Notes: generated by a model not told the origin, from the sequence alone. 64,000 nucleotides of DNA from Chitinophagaceae bacterium (GCA_016787065.1 JAEUVD010000049.1:1-64000), one strand, 5' to 3'. Numbered from the stretch's first letter, positions 30,845-39,901 are shown. Program-made: numbers and translations.

Positions 30845-31132
30845 ATGAGTGTAAACATCAAACATCTTGCAACCTTTTTACTCGGTGCTGCTGCCGGAGC
30901 CGCTATCATGAAATATAAAAGCATGACTCCGGAGGAACAAGAAGAAATGATGCGTAAGTTGAAAAAGCAAGCCGGCGATTTTAAAGACGAAGCGGAACAA
31001 ACCGCTGAGAAAATTAAAGATTATATGTCGGAGTTAAAAGATAAAGGCATGGAAACCTTAAAGGAATATATCGGCGAGACAGAAAAAAATTCCCATGATA
31101 TTTTTTCACAAGAAAAGAAAACGACACCCTAA
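30845..31132 (+). CDS. YtxH-like small membrane protein
   Basis: A 95-residue protein with one N-terminal membrane segment (ATFLLGAAAGAAIMKY) followed by a charged, probably coiled-coil region rich in Lys and Glu (KKQAGDFKDEAEQTAEKI). This is the layout of YtxH-family proteins, which are membrane-anchored and of uncertain, sometimes stress-linked, role. It ends five bases before the first ketoacyl synthase gene, so it may be the first gene of that operon. Confidence 0.7.
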   Translation: MSVNIKHLATFLLGAAAGAAIMKYKSMTPEEQEEMMRKLKKQAGDFKDEAEQTAEKIKDYMSELKDKGMETLKEYIGETEKNSHDIFSQEKKTTP

Positions 31133-31137
31133 CGATC

Positions 31138-32346
31138 TTGAACTCAGTAACGCATCAACCTGTTTGGATTGTGAGCATGGGAGCTATTTCTTCCATAGGA
31201 ATGAATGTTTCGGATCATGTAGAATCTCTTTTGAAGGAACGTCATGGTGTATCCCATGCTGAAATTCTTCAAACACATCATCAAGATAAATTACCGGTAT
31301 GTGAAATTAAGAAAACAAATGACGAGCTAGCAACCTTAGCCGGTATGCCCTTGGGTTTGTCGCGCACCATTTATTTATCGGCACTAGCAGCTCAGGAGGC
31401 TTTGTTAGGCTTACCGTTTAACGATTTTTCCGCTTATCGTACCGGCTTCATTTCCGGAAATACGGTAGGGGGTATGGATCTAACAGAGAAGTTTTTTGTT
31501 GATTATTTACAGAATGCGAATCGGGGGCATTTAAGCGATGTTGTTCATCATGAATGTGGTGCTGTTACCGAAGTGGTTGCTAAACATATTAACCTCCAAC
31601 AATTCGTTACAACATTTTCAACCGCTTGTTCTTCTTCTGCGAATAGCTTGATGCATGCAGCCAGAATGATTAAAGCGAATCAACTCGATATCGTATTGGC
31701 CGGAGGTTGTGATGCATTATGTAAGTTTACGCTCAACGGGTTTAATACCCTCATGATTTTAGATAATGAACCATCCAAACCGTTTGATAAACATCGTCGT
31801 GGATTGAATTTGGGTGAAGGCGCGGCCTATCTCGTTTTAGTGAGTGATTCCGTTTTACAGAAAAACAATTTGAAACCCATTGCCGAACTCATAGGCTATG
31901 CTAACGCTAACGATGCCTTTCATCAAACAGCATCTTCTGCCGAAGGACATGGTAATTATTTAGCTATGGAAGGGGCATTAAAACAAGCGGCATTAAAACC
32001 CTCCGATATTCAGTATATCAACGCACATGGAACCGGTACCTCTAATAATGATTCAAGTGAGAGTATTGCTATTGAACGATTGTTTAAGGAGAATGTTCCG
32101 ATGTTTTCTTCCACAAAGGGTAATACAGGACATACATTAGGTGCATGTGGTGCCTTGGAAGCTGTGTTCTCTTGTGTAGCATTACAACATCAAGTGGTTT
32201 TTCCAAGTTTGCGTTTCAAGGATGGCATGGATGAATGTGCTATTCGACCTGAAACATCGTTAAAATCCGTTCAACTAAATCATGTTATGAGTAACTCGTT
32301 CGGCTTTGGAGGTAATTGTTCATCTTTAATTTTTAGGAAGGCATAA
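31138..32346 (+). CDS. Beta-ketoacyl-ACP synthase (KAS II/FabF-like), flexirubin/aryl-polyene type
   Basis: This 402-residue condensing enzyme extends acyl chains on an acyl carrier protein. The full catalytic triad is visible: Cys164 in STACSSSAN, His297 in NAHGTGT and His332 in GNTGHTLGA. The start is TTG, placed so that the usual first strand (VWIVSMGAISSIG) is preceded by a short leader. It is followed immediately, with no gap, by a second synthase-like protein that lacks the catalytic Cys. Such pairs occur in the loci for flexirubin, dialkylresorcinol and aryl-polyene lipids of Bacteroidota. The neighbouring hotdog dehydratase, LolA-like carrier and GT2-DUF2062 genes fit that reading. 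Confidence 0.92.
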   Translation: MNSVTHQPVWIVSMGAISSIGMNVSDHVESLLKERHGVSHAEILQTHHQDKLPVCEIKKTNDELATLAGMPLGLSRTIYLSALAAQEALLGLPFNDFSAYRTGFISGNTVGGMDLTEKFFVDYLQNANRGHLSDVVHHECGAVTEVVAKHINLQQFVTTFSTACSSSANSLMHAARMIKANQLDIVLAGGCDALCKFTLNGFNTLMILDNEPSKPFDKHRRGLNLGEGAAYLVLVSDSVLQKNNLKPIAELIGYANANDAFHQTASSAEGHGNYLAMEGALKQAALKPSDIQYINAHGTGTSNNDSSESIAIERLFKENVPMFSSTKGNTGHTLGACGALEAVFSCVALQHQVVFPSLRFKDGMDECAIRPETSLKSVQLNHVMSNSFGFGGNCSSLIFRKA

Positions 32347-33360
32347 ATGGCTGTTTTCATTCAAGGTATAGGCAATGTAAGTGCCCAGTTAACTCCGAGT
32401 TCAAACACGTGGCATTGGCATACTATTACCCAAAACCCAGCACCATGTGTTGAACCAAATTATTCAGATTTAATTGCACCCATGCAATTGCGCCGTATGA
32501 GTAAAGCAGTGCGCATGGGCATTGCAGCTTCCATAATGGCTCTAAAGGATGCCGGACTCGAAAAACCGGATACGATTATTACCGGTACTGCTTACGGATG
32601 TTTGGCTGATACCGAACATTTTCTTACCAAATTGGTAGATCAAGAAGAACAAATGCTAACCCCAACGGCATTTATCCAATCGACGCATAATACAGTATCC
32701 GGACAAATTGCATTGCATTTAAAATGTCATGGTAGAAATTTTACATACACACAACGAGGGCATTCCTTTGAACATGCACTACAAGATGCCATGTTGAGTT
32801 TGAACGAAGATGCACAGCAGCAACTATTGGTTGGAGCTATCGATGAAATTAGTAAACATTCGTTTCCCATTATCGGGCGTTTCGGAACTTATAAACACGA
32901 AGAAGAATCTTTCTTTCAAGATTCAAAAGGAACGATGGTTGGTGAAGGAGCGCACATGTTTGTGTTAAACTCGGAAAAAAAGGAGAGTAGCTTTGCAGAA
33001 ATTGTGGATGTTTATACTTGTTTTACCGATCAGGTTGAGATGTCAATGAAGCTTTTTCTGGAAAGGAATAATTGTAAACCTGAAACCTGTTTGTTAGGTT
33101 TGAATGGCAACAACCGGTATGATGCATGGTTCGTTGAACAGCTCAAGAACCTTTCTTGTACGAATGTGTATACCTATAAAAATTATTGTGGTGAGCAACC
33201 CATAGCCGCTTCTTTCGCTATGATGATGGCCGCTTCCATGTTGCGATATGGAACCGATCTGCCGGTTTATCAGGGAAGTGCGTTGCATCCAAAAACCATC
33301 TTAATTTGGAATCACTATAAAAATCAGTATCACTCCTTTATTTTACTTCGTCGTTCATGA
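32347..33360 (+). CDS. Ketoacyl-synthase-like protein without catalytic Cys (chain-length-factor-like)
   Basis: This 337-residue protein has a thiolase-fold synthase pattern (LRRMSKAVRMGIAASIMALKDAGL, IITGTAYGCLADTEHFL, GEGAHMFVLNSE). The active-site segment reads TYTQRGHSFEHAL where an active synthase would have TxSxACxS, so the nucleophilic Cys is missing. It resembles the Ketoacyl-synt_2 type found in aryl-polyene and flexirubin loci, where it probably pairs with the active synthase encoded just upstream. Its start codon abuts the stop codon of that gene, consistent with tight co-expression. Confidence 0.85.
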   Translation: MAVFIQGIGNVSAQLTPSSNTWHWHTITQNPAPCVEPNYSDLIAPMQLRRMSKAVRMGIAASIMALKDAGLEKPDTIITGTAYGCLADTEHFLTKLVDQEEQMLTPTAFIQSTHNTVSGQIALHLKCHGRNFTYTQRGHSFEHALQDAMLSLNEDAQQQLLVGAIDEISKHSFPIIGRFGTYKHEEESFFQDSKGTMVGEGAHMFVLNSEKKESSFAEIVDVYTCFTDQVEMSMKLFLERNNCKPETCLLGLNGNNRYDAWFVEQLKNLSCTNVYTYKNYCGEQPIAASFAMMMAASMLRYGTDLPVYQGSALHPKTILIWNHYKNQYHSFILLRRS

Positions 33361-34115
33361 CTCCCTTTTTAAAATTAATGTTGTACGGAGGAATTACCGC
33401 CTTGCTATGGTGTATACTCTGTTGGTTTAATTTGTTGCCATGGTTTTTTGTATGGTTATTGCTATTCTTTATTCTTCTGCGTTTGGTTTTAGGTGCTATT
33501 TATATCCAACAAAATTTCTACCTTCCTTCCATTAATTCATTGGCCGATGTTGGTACAGACGCATCAGAAAAGAAAATCTGTCTAACTTTTGATGATGGTA
33601 TTCATGAAACAAGAACACCCCGTGTGTTAGATATTTTGCGAGATAAAGAAGTACAAGCTATGTTCTTTCTTATTGGTAAAAATTGTGAAACCCAGAAAGA
33701 TATTTTGTTACGTTTACAGCAGGAGGGACATCGCCTGGGGAATCATTCCTATGCACATGATTTTTGGTTTGATATGAAAAGCCGTCAAGCAATGTATGAC
33801 GATATTCAGCATACACAACAACTCATGCAAGACACGATTCAGTTAGCACCCAAGTTTTTTCGTCCGCCTTACGGTGTAACGAACCCGAATCTGGCAAAAG
33901 CTGTAAAGAGAACCGGTTTAACCAGTGTTGGCTGGAATTTACGCAGCTTAGATACGGTTGCAAAAAGCAGCTCACAGTTGTTAGAAAAACTAAAAAAAGA
34001 TACAAAGCCGAATGCAATAGTTCTTTTGCATGATCGCTGTGAATATACGGTGGAGGTATTAACAGAATATATAGACTATTGTTTAGCGCAGGGCTATACT
34101 TTTGTTCTTCTATGA
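33357..34115 (+). CDS. Polysaccharide deacetylase (NodB-like) family membrane protein
   Basis: The 252-residue protein has two N-terminal hydrophobic segments (residues about 5-45) and a NodB homology domain. Motif 1 is LTFDDG (metal-binding Asp), motif 2 is HSYAH, motif 3 is RPPYG, motif 4 is VGWNLRSLD and motif 5 is LLHDR. These are the complete carbohydrate-esterase-4 signatures, so it should be an active metal-dependent deacetylase facing the periplasm. It overlaps the preceding gene by ATGA and the following one by ATGA. Similar genes sit in flexirubin-type loci, where the substrate is not established to my knowledge. Confidence 0.88.
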   Translation: MTPFLKLMLYGGITALLWCILCWFNLLPWFFVWLLLFFILLRLVLGAIYIQQNFYLPSINSLADVGTDASEKKICLTFDDGIHETRTPRVLDILRDKEVQAMFFLIGKNCETQKDILLRLQQEGHRLGNHSYAHDFWFDMKSRQAMYDDIQHTQQLMQDTIQLAPKFFRPPYGVTNPNLAKAVKRTGLTSVGWNLRSLDTVAKSSSQLLEKLKKDTKPNAIVLLHDRCEYTVEVLTEYIDYCLAQGYTFVLL

Positions 34116-34741
34116 GAGCCCTGATAAATTTTTTTCTGTGCTTAGTTTTAAGCACATCCTTAATGGCCCAAACTTATGCACCGGTTAAAGATTTACCTTC
34201 CTTTAAAACCAATTTTGCAAAGGCTTCATCGGCTATACAAAGTATAGAAAGTGATTTCGTTCAGGTAAAACATTTAAGTCTTCTTAAAGATAAACTCGCT
34301 AGCAAAGGCAAATTCTTTTATAAGAAAGAAAATAAAGTTCGAATTGAATATACCAGTCCTTATAAGTATTGTATGGTCATTAATGATAAACAAATGACCG
34401 TTAAAGACGAACAAAAAACGAGTAGTTATAATACCCGTTCCAATAAAATGATGCAATCGATTAATGGTATTATGCTCGATTGTATGCGAGGAACGGTTTA
34501 TGCTAATAAAGATTTTGTGACCACCGTTTTTGAAAATACAAAAGACTATCAGTTAATCTTAACGCCGAATACCGGCATGATGAAAAAAATGTTTAGTAAA
34601 ATTGAAGTTTACTTAGATAAGAAAACATTTCAAGTAGTACGACTCAACATGATTGAAACCGGAGGTGATAATAGTTTGATGACCTTTACAAATACCACCC
34701 TCAACAAAACAATAGCTGATGCGTTATTTGCAATTAAGTAG
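34112..34741 (+). CDS. LolA-like outer-membrane lipoprotein carrier
   Basis: A 209-residue periplasmic protein with signal peptide (MRALINFFLCLVLSTSLMAQ). It has the LolA-type beta-sheet pattern (IESDFVQVKHLSLLKDKLASKGKF, NKVRIEYTSPYKYCMVINDKQMTV). The start is chosen at 34112 because it gives an ATGA overlap with the deacetylase gene and begins the signal peptide directly; an earlier in-frame ATG (34079) lies deep in the upstream gene. LolA paralogues within aryl-polyene/flexirubin loci are thought to carry the lipid product to the outer membrane, so this one may be dedicated to the pigment lipid rather than to lipoproteins. Confidence 0.85.
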   Translation: MRALINFFLCLVLSTSLMAQTYAPVKDLPSFKTNFAKASSAIQSIESDFVQVKHLSLLKDKLASKGKFFYKKENKVRIEYTSPYKYCMVINDKQMTVKDEQKTSSYNTRSNKMMQSINGIMLDCMRGTVYANKDFVTTVFENTKDYQLILTPNTGMMKKMFSKIEVYLDKKTFQVVRLNMIETGGDNSLMTFTNTTLNKTIADALFAIK

Positions 34742-35300
34742 TTTAGTATTACTGCTATTTTATTGTAGCTCATTCAAAGTAAAACCTTCTTTACCAGAGA
34801 TGGGCTTTCAAGATGAAAAGTACCGCGCGGTGGTGGACGTTAGTTCAAAACATTTAAGTGGGATTCTTGTTGTAAAACGCATAGACATACATGAATATCG
34901 AGTGGTTTTCATGAATGAAATGGGTGTTACTTTTTTTGATTATTCTTTTTTAGAGAATTCCTATAAGGTTAATCAAATCATGAGTAAACTGAATAAGAAA
35001 GCTGTAAAACAAACACTCGCTAAAGATTTTGGTATGTTGCTAGGCGAGAGTATTTTTAGGAAAGAAACCACGCAACGACAAGACAGTGTGATCACCGTTG
35101 ATCTTCAGAAAAAGGGCAGTGTGGAGTATATTCTTCAACATAAAAAAGTTAAACGAATTGAGAACCTTGGAAAGAAGAAATCAGTGGTAACTATTCTTCC
35201 TTTTTACCAAGAAGCAAGCTTATCTCCCGATTCTGTGAGTATACAACACCATACGTTTAACTTCACCATTCAACTTAAGAAATTTCAAGATGCTGAATAG
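34719..35300 (+). CDS. Putative lipoprotein of flexirubin/aryl-polyene-type locus
   Basis: A 193-residue protein whose N-terminus (MRYLQLSSLVLLLFYCSSF) fits a lipoprotein signal with Cys16 as the lipid site. It has no enzyme motif that I recognise; the body contains KYRAVVDVSSKHLSGILVVKRI and is rich in beta-strand patterns. It overlaps the LolA-like gene by 23 bases and the dehydratase gene by 11 bases, so it is clearly part of the operon. Outer-membrane attachment and a part in handling the lipid product are inferred from position. I do not know its function. Confidence 0.75.
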   Translation: MRYLQLSSLVLLLFYCSSFKVKPSLPEMGFQDEKYRAVVDVSSKHLSGILVVKRIDIHEYRVVFMNEMGVTFFDYSFLENSYKVNQIMSKLNKKAVKQTLAKDFGMLLGESIFRKETTQRQDSVITVDLQKKGSVEYILQHKKVKRIENLGKKKSVVTILPFYQEASLSPDSVSIQHHTFNFTIQLKKFQDAE

Positions 35301-35646
35301 TTTATATTTTATTGAAGCTTTAAATAAAACCGATGAAATCATTACTGTTGAAATCAGCATAAATCCAGAGCATGAAATCCTGAAAGCTCATTTTCCTGAT
35401 CAAGCGGTTGTACCCGGCGTATGCATGTTAGAAATGATAAAAGATGTGCTTTCAGAAGCTCGTTTAAAAAGAATGAGTTTAGTGCAATCGTCTTATGTAA
35501 AGTTCCTTCATTTACTAACCCCGCAACAAACTACACATGTTTCTGTGGTATTGAACGTGAAGCAACAACAAAACTTTATTTCTTGTGATGCTTCTATTCA
35601 ATGGGGAGATACTATTTTTATGAAATCTAAAGCGGATTATCAATAG
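35290..35646 (+). CDS. Hotdog-fold 3-hydroxyacyl-ACP dehydratase-like protein
   Basis: This 118-residue protein matches the FabA/FabZ-type hotdog fold. The catalytic His lies in AHFPDQAVVPGVCMLE, which copies the FabZ pattern HFPxxxxxPGVxxxE. It would remove water from 3-hydroxyacyl-ACP intermediates during polyene synthesis together with the two synthase-type proteins encoded upstream. It overlaps the preceding lipoprotein gene by 11 bases. It is shorter than FabZ (about 140-150 residues), as is usual for the specialised dehydratases in aryl-polyene loci. Confidence 0.85.
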   Translation: MLNSLYFIEALNKTDEIITVEISINPEHEILKAHFPDQAVVPGVCMLEMIKDVLSEARLKRMSLVQSSYVKFLHLLTPQQTTHVSVVLNVKQQQNFISCDASIQWGDTIFMKSKADYQ

Positions 35647-35651
35647 AAATC

Positions 35652-36812
35652 ATGTCGGAAGGTACTAAACAGTTTAACATAGATTGGGGAGAGGTTTGTA
35701 TTCTATTACCAACGTATAATAATATAAACACTCTGGCGGATGTAATTGCACGAAGCTTAAAAATAACTTCGCATGTAGTTGTAGTTAATGATGGTTCTAC
35801 AGATGGTAGTGCTGAACTAATTAATCAATTTCCGGTAAAGCTTCTTTCGTATGAAAAAAATCAAGGCAAAGGATATGCGTTACGTAAAGGGTTTTCGTAT
35901 GCACGAAGTTTAGGGTATCGGTTTGCAATAACGATTGACACGGACGGTCAACATTATCCGGAGGATTGTCAGCAATTTTTAGAGGAAATAAATAAGAACC
36001 CGAATGCGCTGCTCATTGGTGAGCGAAACATGAATCAAGCGAATGTTCCGGTAAAAAGTAATTTCGGAAATAGGTTTTCTTCCTTTTGGTTTTGGGTAAA
36101 CACAGGTATAAAATTGCGCGATACCCAAAGTGGCTTTCGTTTATATCCTATCGAACAATATGATGAAACGCGTTTCTTTACTAAAAAATTTGAATTTGAA
36201 ATTGAAGTAATCGTTCGTAGTGCTTGGAGTGGCATTGCAGTAAAACATGTACCGGTACGCGTATTTTATCCGAATCCTGAAGAGCGTATTTCCCATTTTC
36301 GTCCGTTTAAAGATTTTACCCGAATCAGTATTTTAAACACGGTTTTAGTACTCATTGCATTTTTTCTAATTAAACCTCGTGATCTCCTGGTTCGCCCCGT
36401 AAAGGAGCGAGGTTGGCGGGGTTTAAAAGAAATTTTATTCAATCCTAACGAAACGGTGTTCATTCGAAGTGCATCCATCGGTTTTGGTTTCTTTATGGGC
36501 ATAGTGCCTATTTGGGGCTTTCAATTACTCATCGGTATACCCTTAGCTATGCTGATGCGTATGAACAAGGTACTCTTTATAGTAGCCGCTAACATCTCTA
36601 TTTTCCCACCGATAATTTGGGCCGCTAGTTTGGCCGTAGGCAAATTGCTTTTTGGTAACCCGGAATGGAATTTCAATTTTCTAACTATGAAATGGAGCGA
36701 GGTTGCTCAAACCGGAAAAGAATTTTTGGTAGGCGGAACCGTATTGGCCATCGTAATGGGATTGCTAGGTTTTATGATTACATATGTAATCTTGGGAGGA
36801 AGGAGAAAATAA
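35652..36812 (+). CDS. Glycosyltransferase family 2 fused to DUF2062
   Basis: The 386-residue protein joins an N-terminal GT-A domain (CILLPTYNNINTLADVI; VVVNDGSTDGS; ITIDTDGQHYPED with the DxD-like site) to a C-terminal membrane domain of the DUF2062 type (GFFMGIVPIWGFQLLIG...FPPIIWAASLAVG...). The whole architecture is a familiar member of flexirubin and aryl-polyene loci. It would transfer a sugar or sugar-phosphate at the inner-membrane face; the acceptor is not known. It is five bases after the dehydratase gene and is the last gene of the run. Confidence 0.9.
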   Translation: MSEGTKQFNIDWGEVCILLPTYNNINTLADVIARSLKITSHVVVVNDGSTDGSAELINQFPVKLLSYEKNQGKGYALRKGFSYARSLGYRFAITIDTDGQHYPEDCQQFLEEINKNPNALLIGERNMNQANVPVKSNFGNRFSSFWFWVNTGIKLRDTQSGFRLYPIEQYDETRFFTKKFEFEIEVIVRSAWSGIAVKHVPVRVFYPNPEERISHFRPFKDFTRISILNTVLVLIAFFLIKPRDLLVRPVKERGWRGLKEILFNPNETVFIRSASIGFGFFMGIVPIWGFQLLIGIPLAMLMRMNKVLFIVAANISIFPPIIWAASLAVGKLLFGNPEWNFNFLTMKWSEVAQTGKEFLVGGTVLAIVMGLLGFMITYVILGGRRK

Positions 36813-36911
36813 TCTACCAACTGACCTGCATTTTGGTTTGATATCCCTATCAAGATTATCGAATGACTTTGGCAACAAAAAATACTTCTACGTACTTTTC
36901 TTTGATTTGAA

Positions 36912-36919
36912 TATTTTTG
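36912..36919 (+). promoter_or_regulatory. -7 promoter box (TATTTTTG)
   Basis: A perfect TAnnTTTG match 16 bases before the homogentisate dioxygenase start codon, in a 123-base gap after the lipid operon. Confidence 0.5.
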
Positions 36920-36935
36920 TCATTTAACTTGCACT

Positions 36936-38093
36936 ATGCCGCATTATTACAGTCTCGGAAAAATTCCACATAAACGTCATACACAGTTTCGTAAACCCGA
37001 TGGCGGTTTATACAGCGAACAGTTATTTAGTACGGAGGGTTTTTCTTATAATTACTCTCTGCTCTATCATATTCATCCGCCTACCACCATTATTAGGTCG
37101 GAAGAGCCTATCCCTGTTACTCCGGTTATTGCTTCTGATAATATTTTGAAACATCGAAGTTTTCAAGGGTTTAAGATTAAACCCGTTGCAGATTATCTTG
37201 AAAGCCGTCGACCGGTTTTAGTAAATAATGATTGTCATATTACCTTGGCTGCACCACAGCAAAGTATGACGAATTACTTCTATAAAAATGCTGAGGCTGA
37301 TGAGGTGCTCTTCATTCACGAAGGGAAGGGTACGTTGAAAACAGCTTATGGCGAACTTCCTTTTTCCTACGGCGATTATGTTGTCATTCCGCGCGGAACG
37401 ATTTATCAAATTGTATTTGAAACAACAGAAAATCGTTTGTTCATCGTTGAAAGTTTCGGACCAATTCGGTTTCCAAAACGATATAAAAGTACCGAAGGAC
37501 AACTCATGGAACATGCTCCTTTTTGTGAACGTGATATTCGTAAACCAGAAAACCTTCAACCGATAGATGAGTTAGGAGAATTCTTAATTTATACTAAGAA
37601 AAAAGGACTGTTATATCCAATTACGTATGCGTCACATCCTTTTGATGTTGTTGGCTGGGATGGTTGTGAGTATCCTTATATTTTTAGTATTCATGATTTT
37701 GAACCTATAACCGGTCGTGTACATCAACCGCCTCCTGTGCATCAAACTTTCGATGGTAAAGACTTTGTAATTTGCTCCTTCGTACCGCGATTATATGATT
37801 ATCATCCGGAGGCAATTCCTGCTCCCTATAATCATAGTAATATTGATAGTGATGAAGTATTGTATTACGTGGATGGTGAGTTTATGAGTCGGAAACATGT
37901 TGAACGAGGTATGATTACTTTGCATCCAAGTGGTATTCCTCACGGACCACATCCCGGTGCTGTTGAAAAGAGCATAGGTAAAAAGGAAACGCCTGAATTA
38001 GCGGTTATGGTTGATACCTTCCGACCTTTACACATGACCAACTATGCGAAGGAAATTGAAGATGAGAAGTATGAAATGAGTTGGGCCGAATAA
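36936..38093 (+). CDS. hmgA: Homogentisate 1,2-dioxygenase
   Basis: This 385-residue cytoplasmic non-haem iron enzyme opens the ring of homogentisate in tyrosine and phenylalanine breakdown. The N-terminus (MPHYYSLGKIPHKRHTQFRKPDGGLYSEQLF) and the cupin core (EGKGTLKTAYGELPFSYGDYVVIPRGT; FDVVGWDGCEYPYIFSIHDF) match the shorter bacterial form. The iron-site region is PYNHSNIDSDEVLYYVDGEF followed by HPSGIPHGPHPG. No other tyrosine-catabolism gene (hydroxyphenylpyruvate dioxygenase, maleylacetoacetate isomerase, fumarylacetoacetase) is adjacent, so it seems to be a lone locus with its own promoter. Confidence 0.96.
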   Translation: MPHYYSLGKIPHKRHTQFRKPDGGLYSEQLFSTEGFSYNYSLLYHIHPPTTIIRSEEPIPVTPVIASDNILKHRSFQGFKIKPVADYLESRRPVLVNNDCHITLAAPQQSMTNYFYKNAEADEVLFIHEGKGTLKTAYGELPFSYGDYVVIPRGTIYQIVFETTENRLFIVESFGPIRFPKRYKSTEGQLMEHAPFCERDIRKPENLQPIDELGEFLIYTKKKGLLYPITYASHPFDVVGWDGCEYPYIFSIHDFEPITGRVHQPPPVHQTFDGKDFVICSFVPRLYDYHPEAIPAPYNHSNIDSDEVLYYVDGEFMSRKHVERGMITLHPSGIPHGPHPGAVEKSIGKKETPELAVMVDTFRPLHMTNYAKEIEDEKYEMSWAE

Positions 38094-38119
38094 TAGTTAG
38101 ATAGCAAAAGAAATACATC

Positions 38120-39013
38120 ATGGTTCAATACAATCCGAAAGATTGGTTACTTTTTATTTTTCGATTTCATAAATCGGATACGATGCGTGTGCTAGCTCGC
38201 ATCATGTTTTTTCTGATGCTTTACACCGCGGCGATTTGTTATTTGGAACGTGAGGTGTTTAAACTGAATGATACGAGTCCGCTAAAAAATTTGGGCATAC
38301 TCCATACCTTATTAGGAATGGTAATTTCGTTATTGCTCGTTTTTCGTACGAATACAGCTTATGACAGATGGTGGGAAGGAAGGAAACTTTGGGGTGCTTT
38401 AGTGAATAATAGTAGAAATTTAGCCCTGAAGCTCGATGGTTTTCTCCCTATTGAAGCAAAAGCGGAACGTCAATTTTTTCTGAAAATAATACCGATGTAT
38501 GCTAATGCTTTACGAACCCATTTAGTGAATTCTTCCCTCGCCAATGAATTGTTTGATGTGGATGGGCTTCAAGAATTTAAGCAACAAATTGACATTAAGA
38601 AACATGTACCCAATCAGGTAGCTCGATTGCTTATTAAACATATTCAAGATGCGCGCGATAAAAATTTGTTGACGGATACTCAGCTTCTTCTACTGAATGA
38701 AGAGCTACGAAGTTATACGGATATTTGTGGTGCTTGTGAACGCATAAAAAACACACCTATACCTTTTTCGTATTCTATTTTTATTAAAAAGTTCATATTT
38801 TTTTATGTGGTCACCTTGCCATTTGCGTTGTCGTTTAGTTTAAATTACTATGCCATTCCGATAACCCTGTTTATATTCTACGTTTTGGCTAGTTTAGAAT
38901 TAATTGCAGAGGAAATTGAAGATCCATTTGGTACGGATAGCAATGATTTACCGATGCAAAAAATAGCAGATAATATTAAGAAACATGTGAATGAGTTGAT
39001 TCGGTTTGCATAG
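38120..39013 (+). CDS. Bestrophin-like (UPF0187) ion-channel family protein
   Basis: A 297-residue membrane protein with hydrophobic segments near residues 22-45 and 55-72, and two more near 208-250. The conserved motif LLVFRTNTAYDRWWEGRKLWGALVN is the hallmark of the bacterial bestrophin-like family, whose members form anion or cation channels in the inner membrane. The C-terminal part (IAEEIEDPFGTDSNDLP) is also conserved in the family. It starts 26 bases after hmgA and may be cotranscribed with it, though no functional link is known. Confidence 0.93.
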   Translation: MVQYNPKDWLLFIFRFHKSDTMRVLARIMFFLMLYTAAICYLEREVFKLNDTSPLKNLGILHTLLGMVISLLLVFRTNTAYDRWWEGRKLWGALVNNSRNLALKLDGFLPIEAKAERQFFLKIIPMYANALRTHLVNSSLANELFDVDGLQEFKQQIDIKKHVPNQVARLLIKHIQDARDKNLLTDTQLLLLNEELRSYTDICGACERIKNTPIPFSYSIFIKKFIFFYVVTLPFALSFSLNYYAIPITLFIFYVLASLELIAEEIEDPFGTDSNDLPMQKIADNIKKHVNELIRFA

Positions 39014-39148
39014 AAATATGGAATAGATGCAATAATTCCATTTGGTTTTGGTTTTCTCATTCCTTCCAAAAAAAGAAATAAAAAAATTAGTGGTTTCAAC
39101 TAGGGGTATTCCCAATTTGGATTGTCTTATTTAAAAAAGTTAATCAAA

Positions 39149-39865
39149 ATGAAACAATCCATGCTTATTCTGGCTATTATTTGTGCCTTATCCTTATTAT
39201 TCAGTTCTTGTCACAAAGTAGTGGGTTCCGGCCCTACCATAAGCGAAATGCGCTCCGCAAGCGGTTTTGATGCCATTAGCTTGTGTATGGATGCGGAAGT
39301 AACTATTCAGCAAGACAGTGCTTATTCGGTGGAAGTTCGAGCGCAACAAAATATAATGGATGAAATTATAACAGATGTTTCGGGTTCAACATTAACAATA
39401 AAGCATCGAAATAATGTTTGGATTAAATCCGATCCTATATACATAACCATCCATACGCCAAACCTAAATACCCTCGACGTAAGTGGCTCAGGTAAAATTC
39501 AAACCTTGAATACCATACAGTCCGGAAGTTTTTCAGCGGATGTGAGTGGCAGTGGAACAATCGTTTTATCTGGGCTCAATAGTACCAATGCCAATTTTAA
39601 AATCAGTGGTAGTGGTGAAGTTCAATGCAAATCCGGAACGGTGAGCGCCTTAATTACGGATATCAGTGGAAGCGGTGCTATTTACACTCAGTATATGTTA
39701 GCACAACGAGCCGATTGCGAAACCAGTGGTTCCGGTACAACCAAAGTTTGGGTGGAAAAGAACTTAAAAGCTTCTATTAGTGGCAGCGGCGATGTGTATT
39801 ATCGTGGTAACCCTATTGTGGAAACGCATATTTCCGGAAGCGGAAAAGTACAGCATATTGATTAG
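39149..39865 (+). CDS. GIN-domain (DUF2807) putative lipoprotein
   Basis: A 238-residue exported protein with lipoprotein signal (MKQSMLILAIICALSLLFSSC; Cys in LFSSC). The rest is a head-GIN/DUF2807 beta-solenoid with repeated D/I-S-G-S-G motifs (LDVSGSGKIQTL, DVSGSGTIVLSG, KISGSGEVQCKSG, DISGSGAIYTQ). Such proteins are thought to be surface adhesins or scaffolds. I chose ATG 39149 because the upstream in-frame TTG (39122) would add nine non-signal residues. It is 36 bases before the sigma-factor gene and may be under the same control. Confidence 0.88.
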   Translation: MKQSMLILAIICALSLLFSSCHKVVGSGPTISEMRSASGFDAISLCMDAEVTIQQDSAYSVEVRAQQNIMDEIITDVSGSTLTIKHRNNVWIKSDPIYITIHTPNLNTLDVSGSGKIQTLNTIQSGSFSADVSGSGTIVLSGLNSTNANFKISGSGEVQCKSGTVSALITDISGSGAIYTQYMLAQRADCETSGSGTTKVWVEKNLKASISGSGDVYYRGNPIVETHISGSGKVQHID

Positions 39866-39901
39866 TGAATTCAATCCGTAGTTTCTACTTTTACATCCCG
39901 A

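Noticed and set aside
34079..34111. Upstream ATG for the LolA-like gene.
   Set aside because: It adds 11 residues before the signal peptide and lies inside the deacetylase gene; the ATGA overlap start at 34112 is more natural.
39122..39148. TTG start nine codons upstream for the GIN lipoprotein.
   Set aside because: The ATG at 39149 gives a canonical lipoprotein signal peptide; the TTG start would put polar residues before it.
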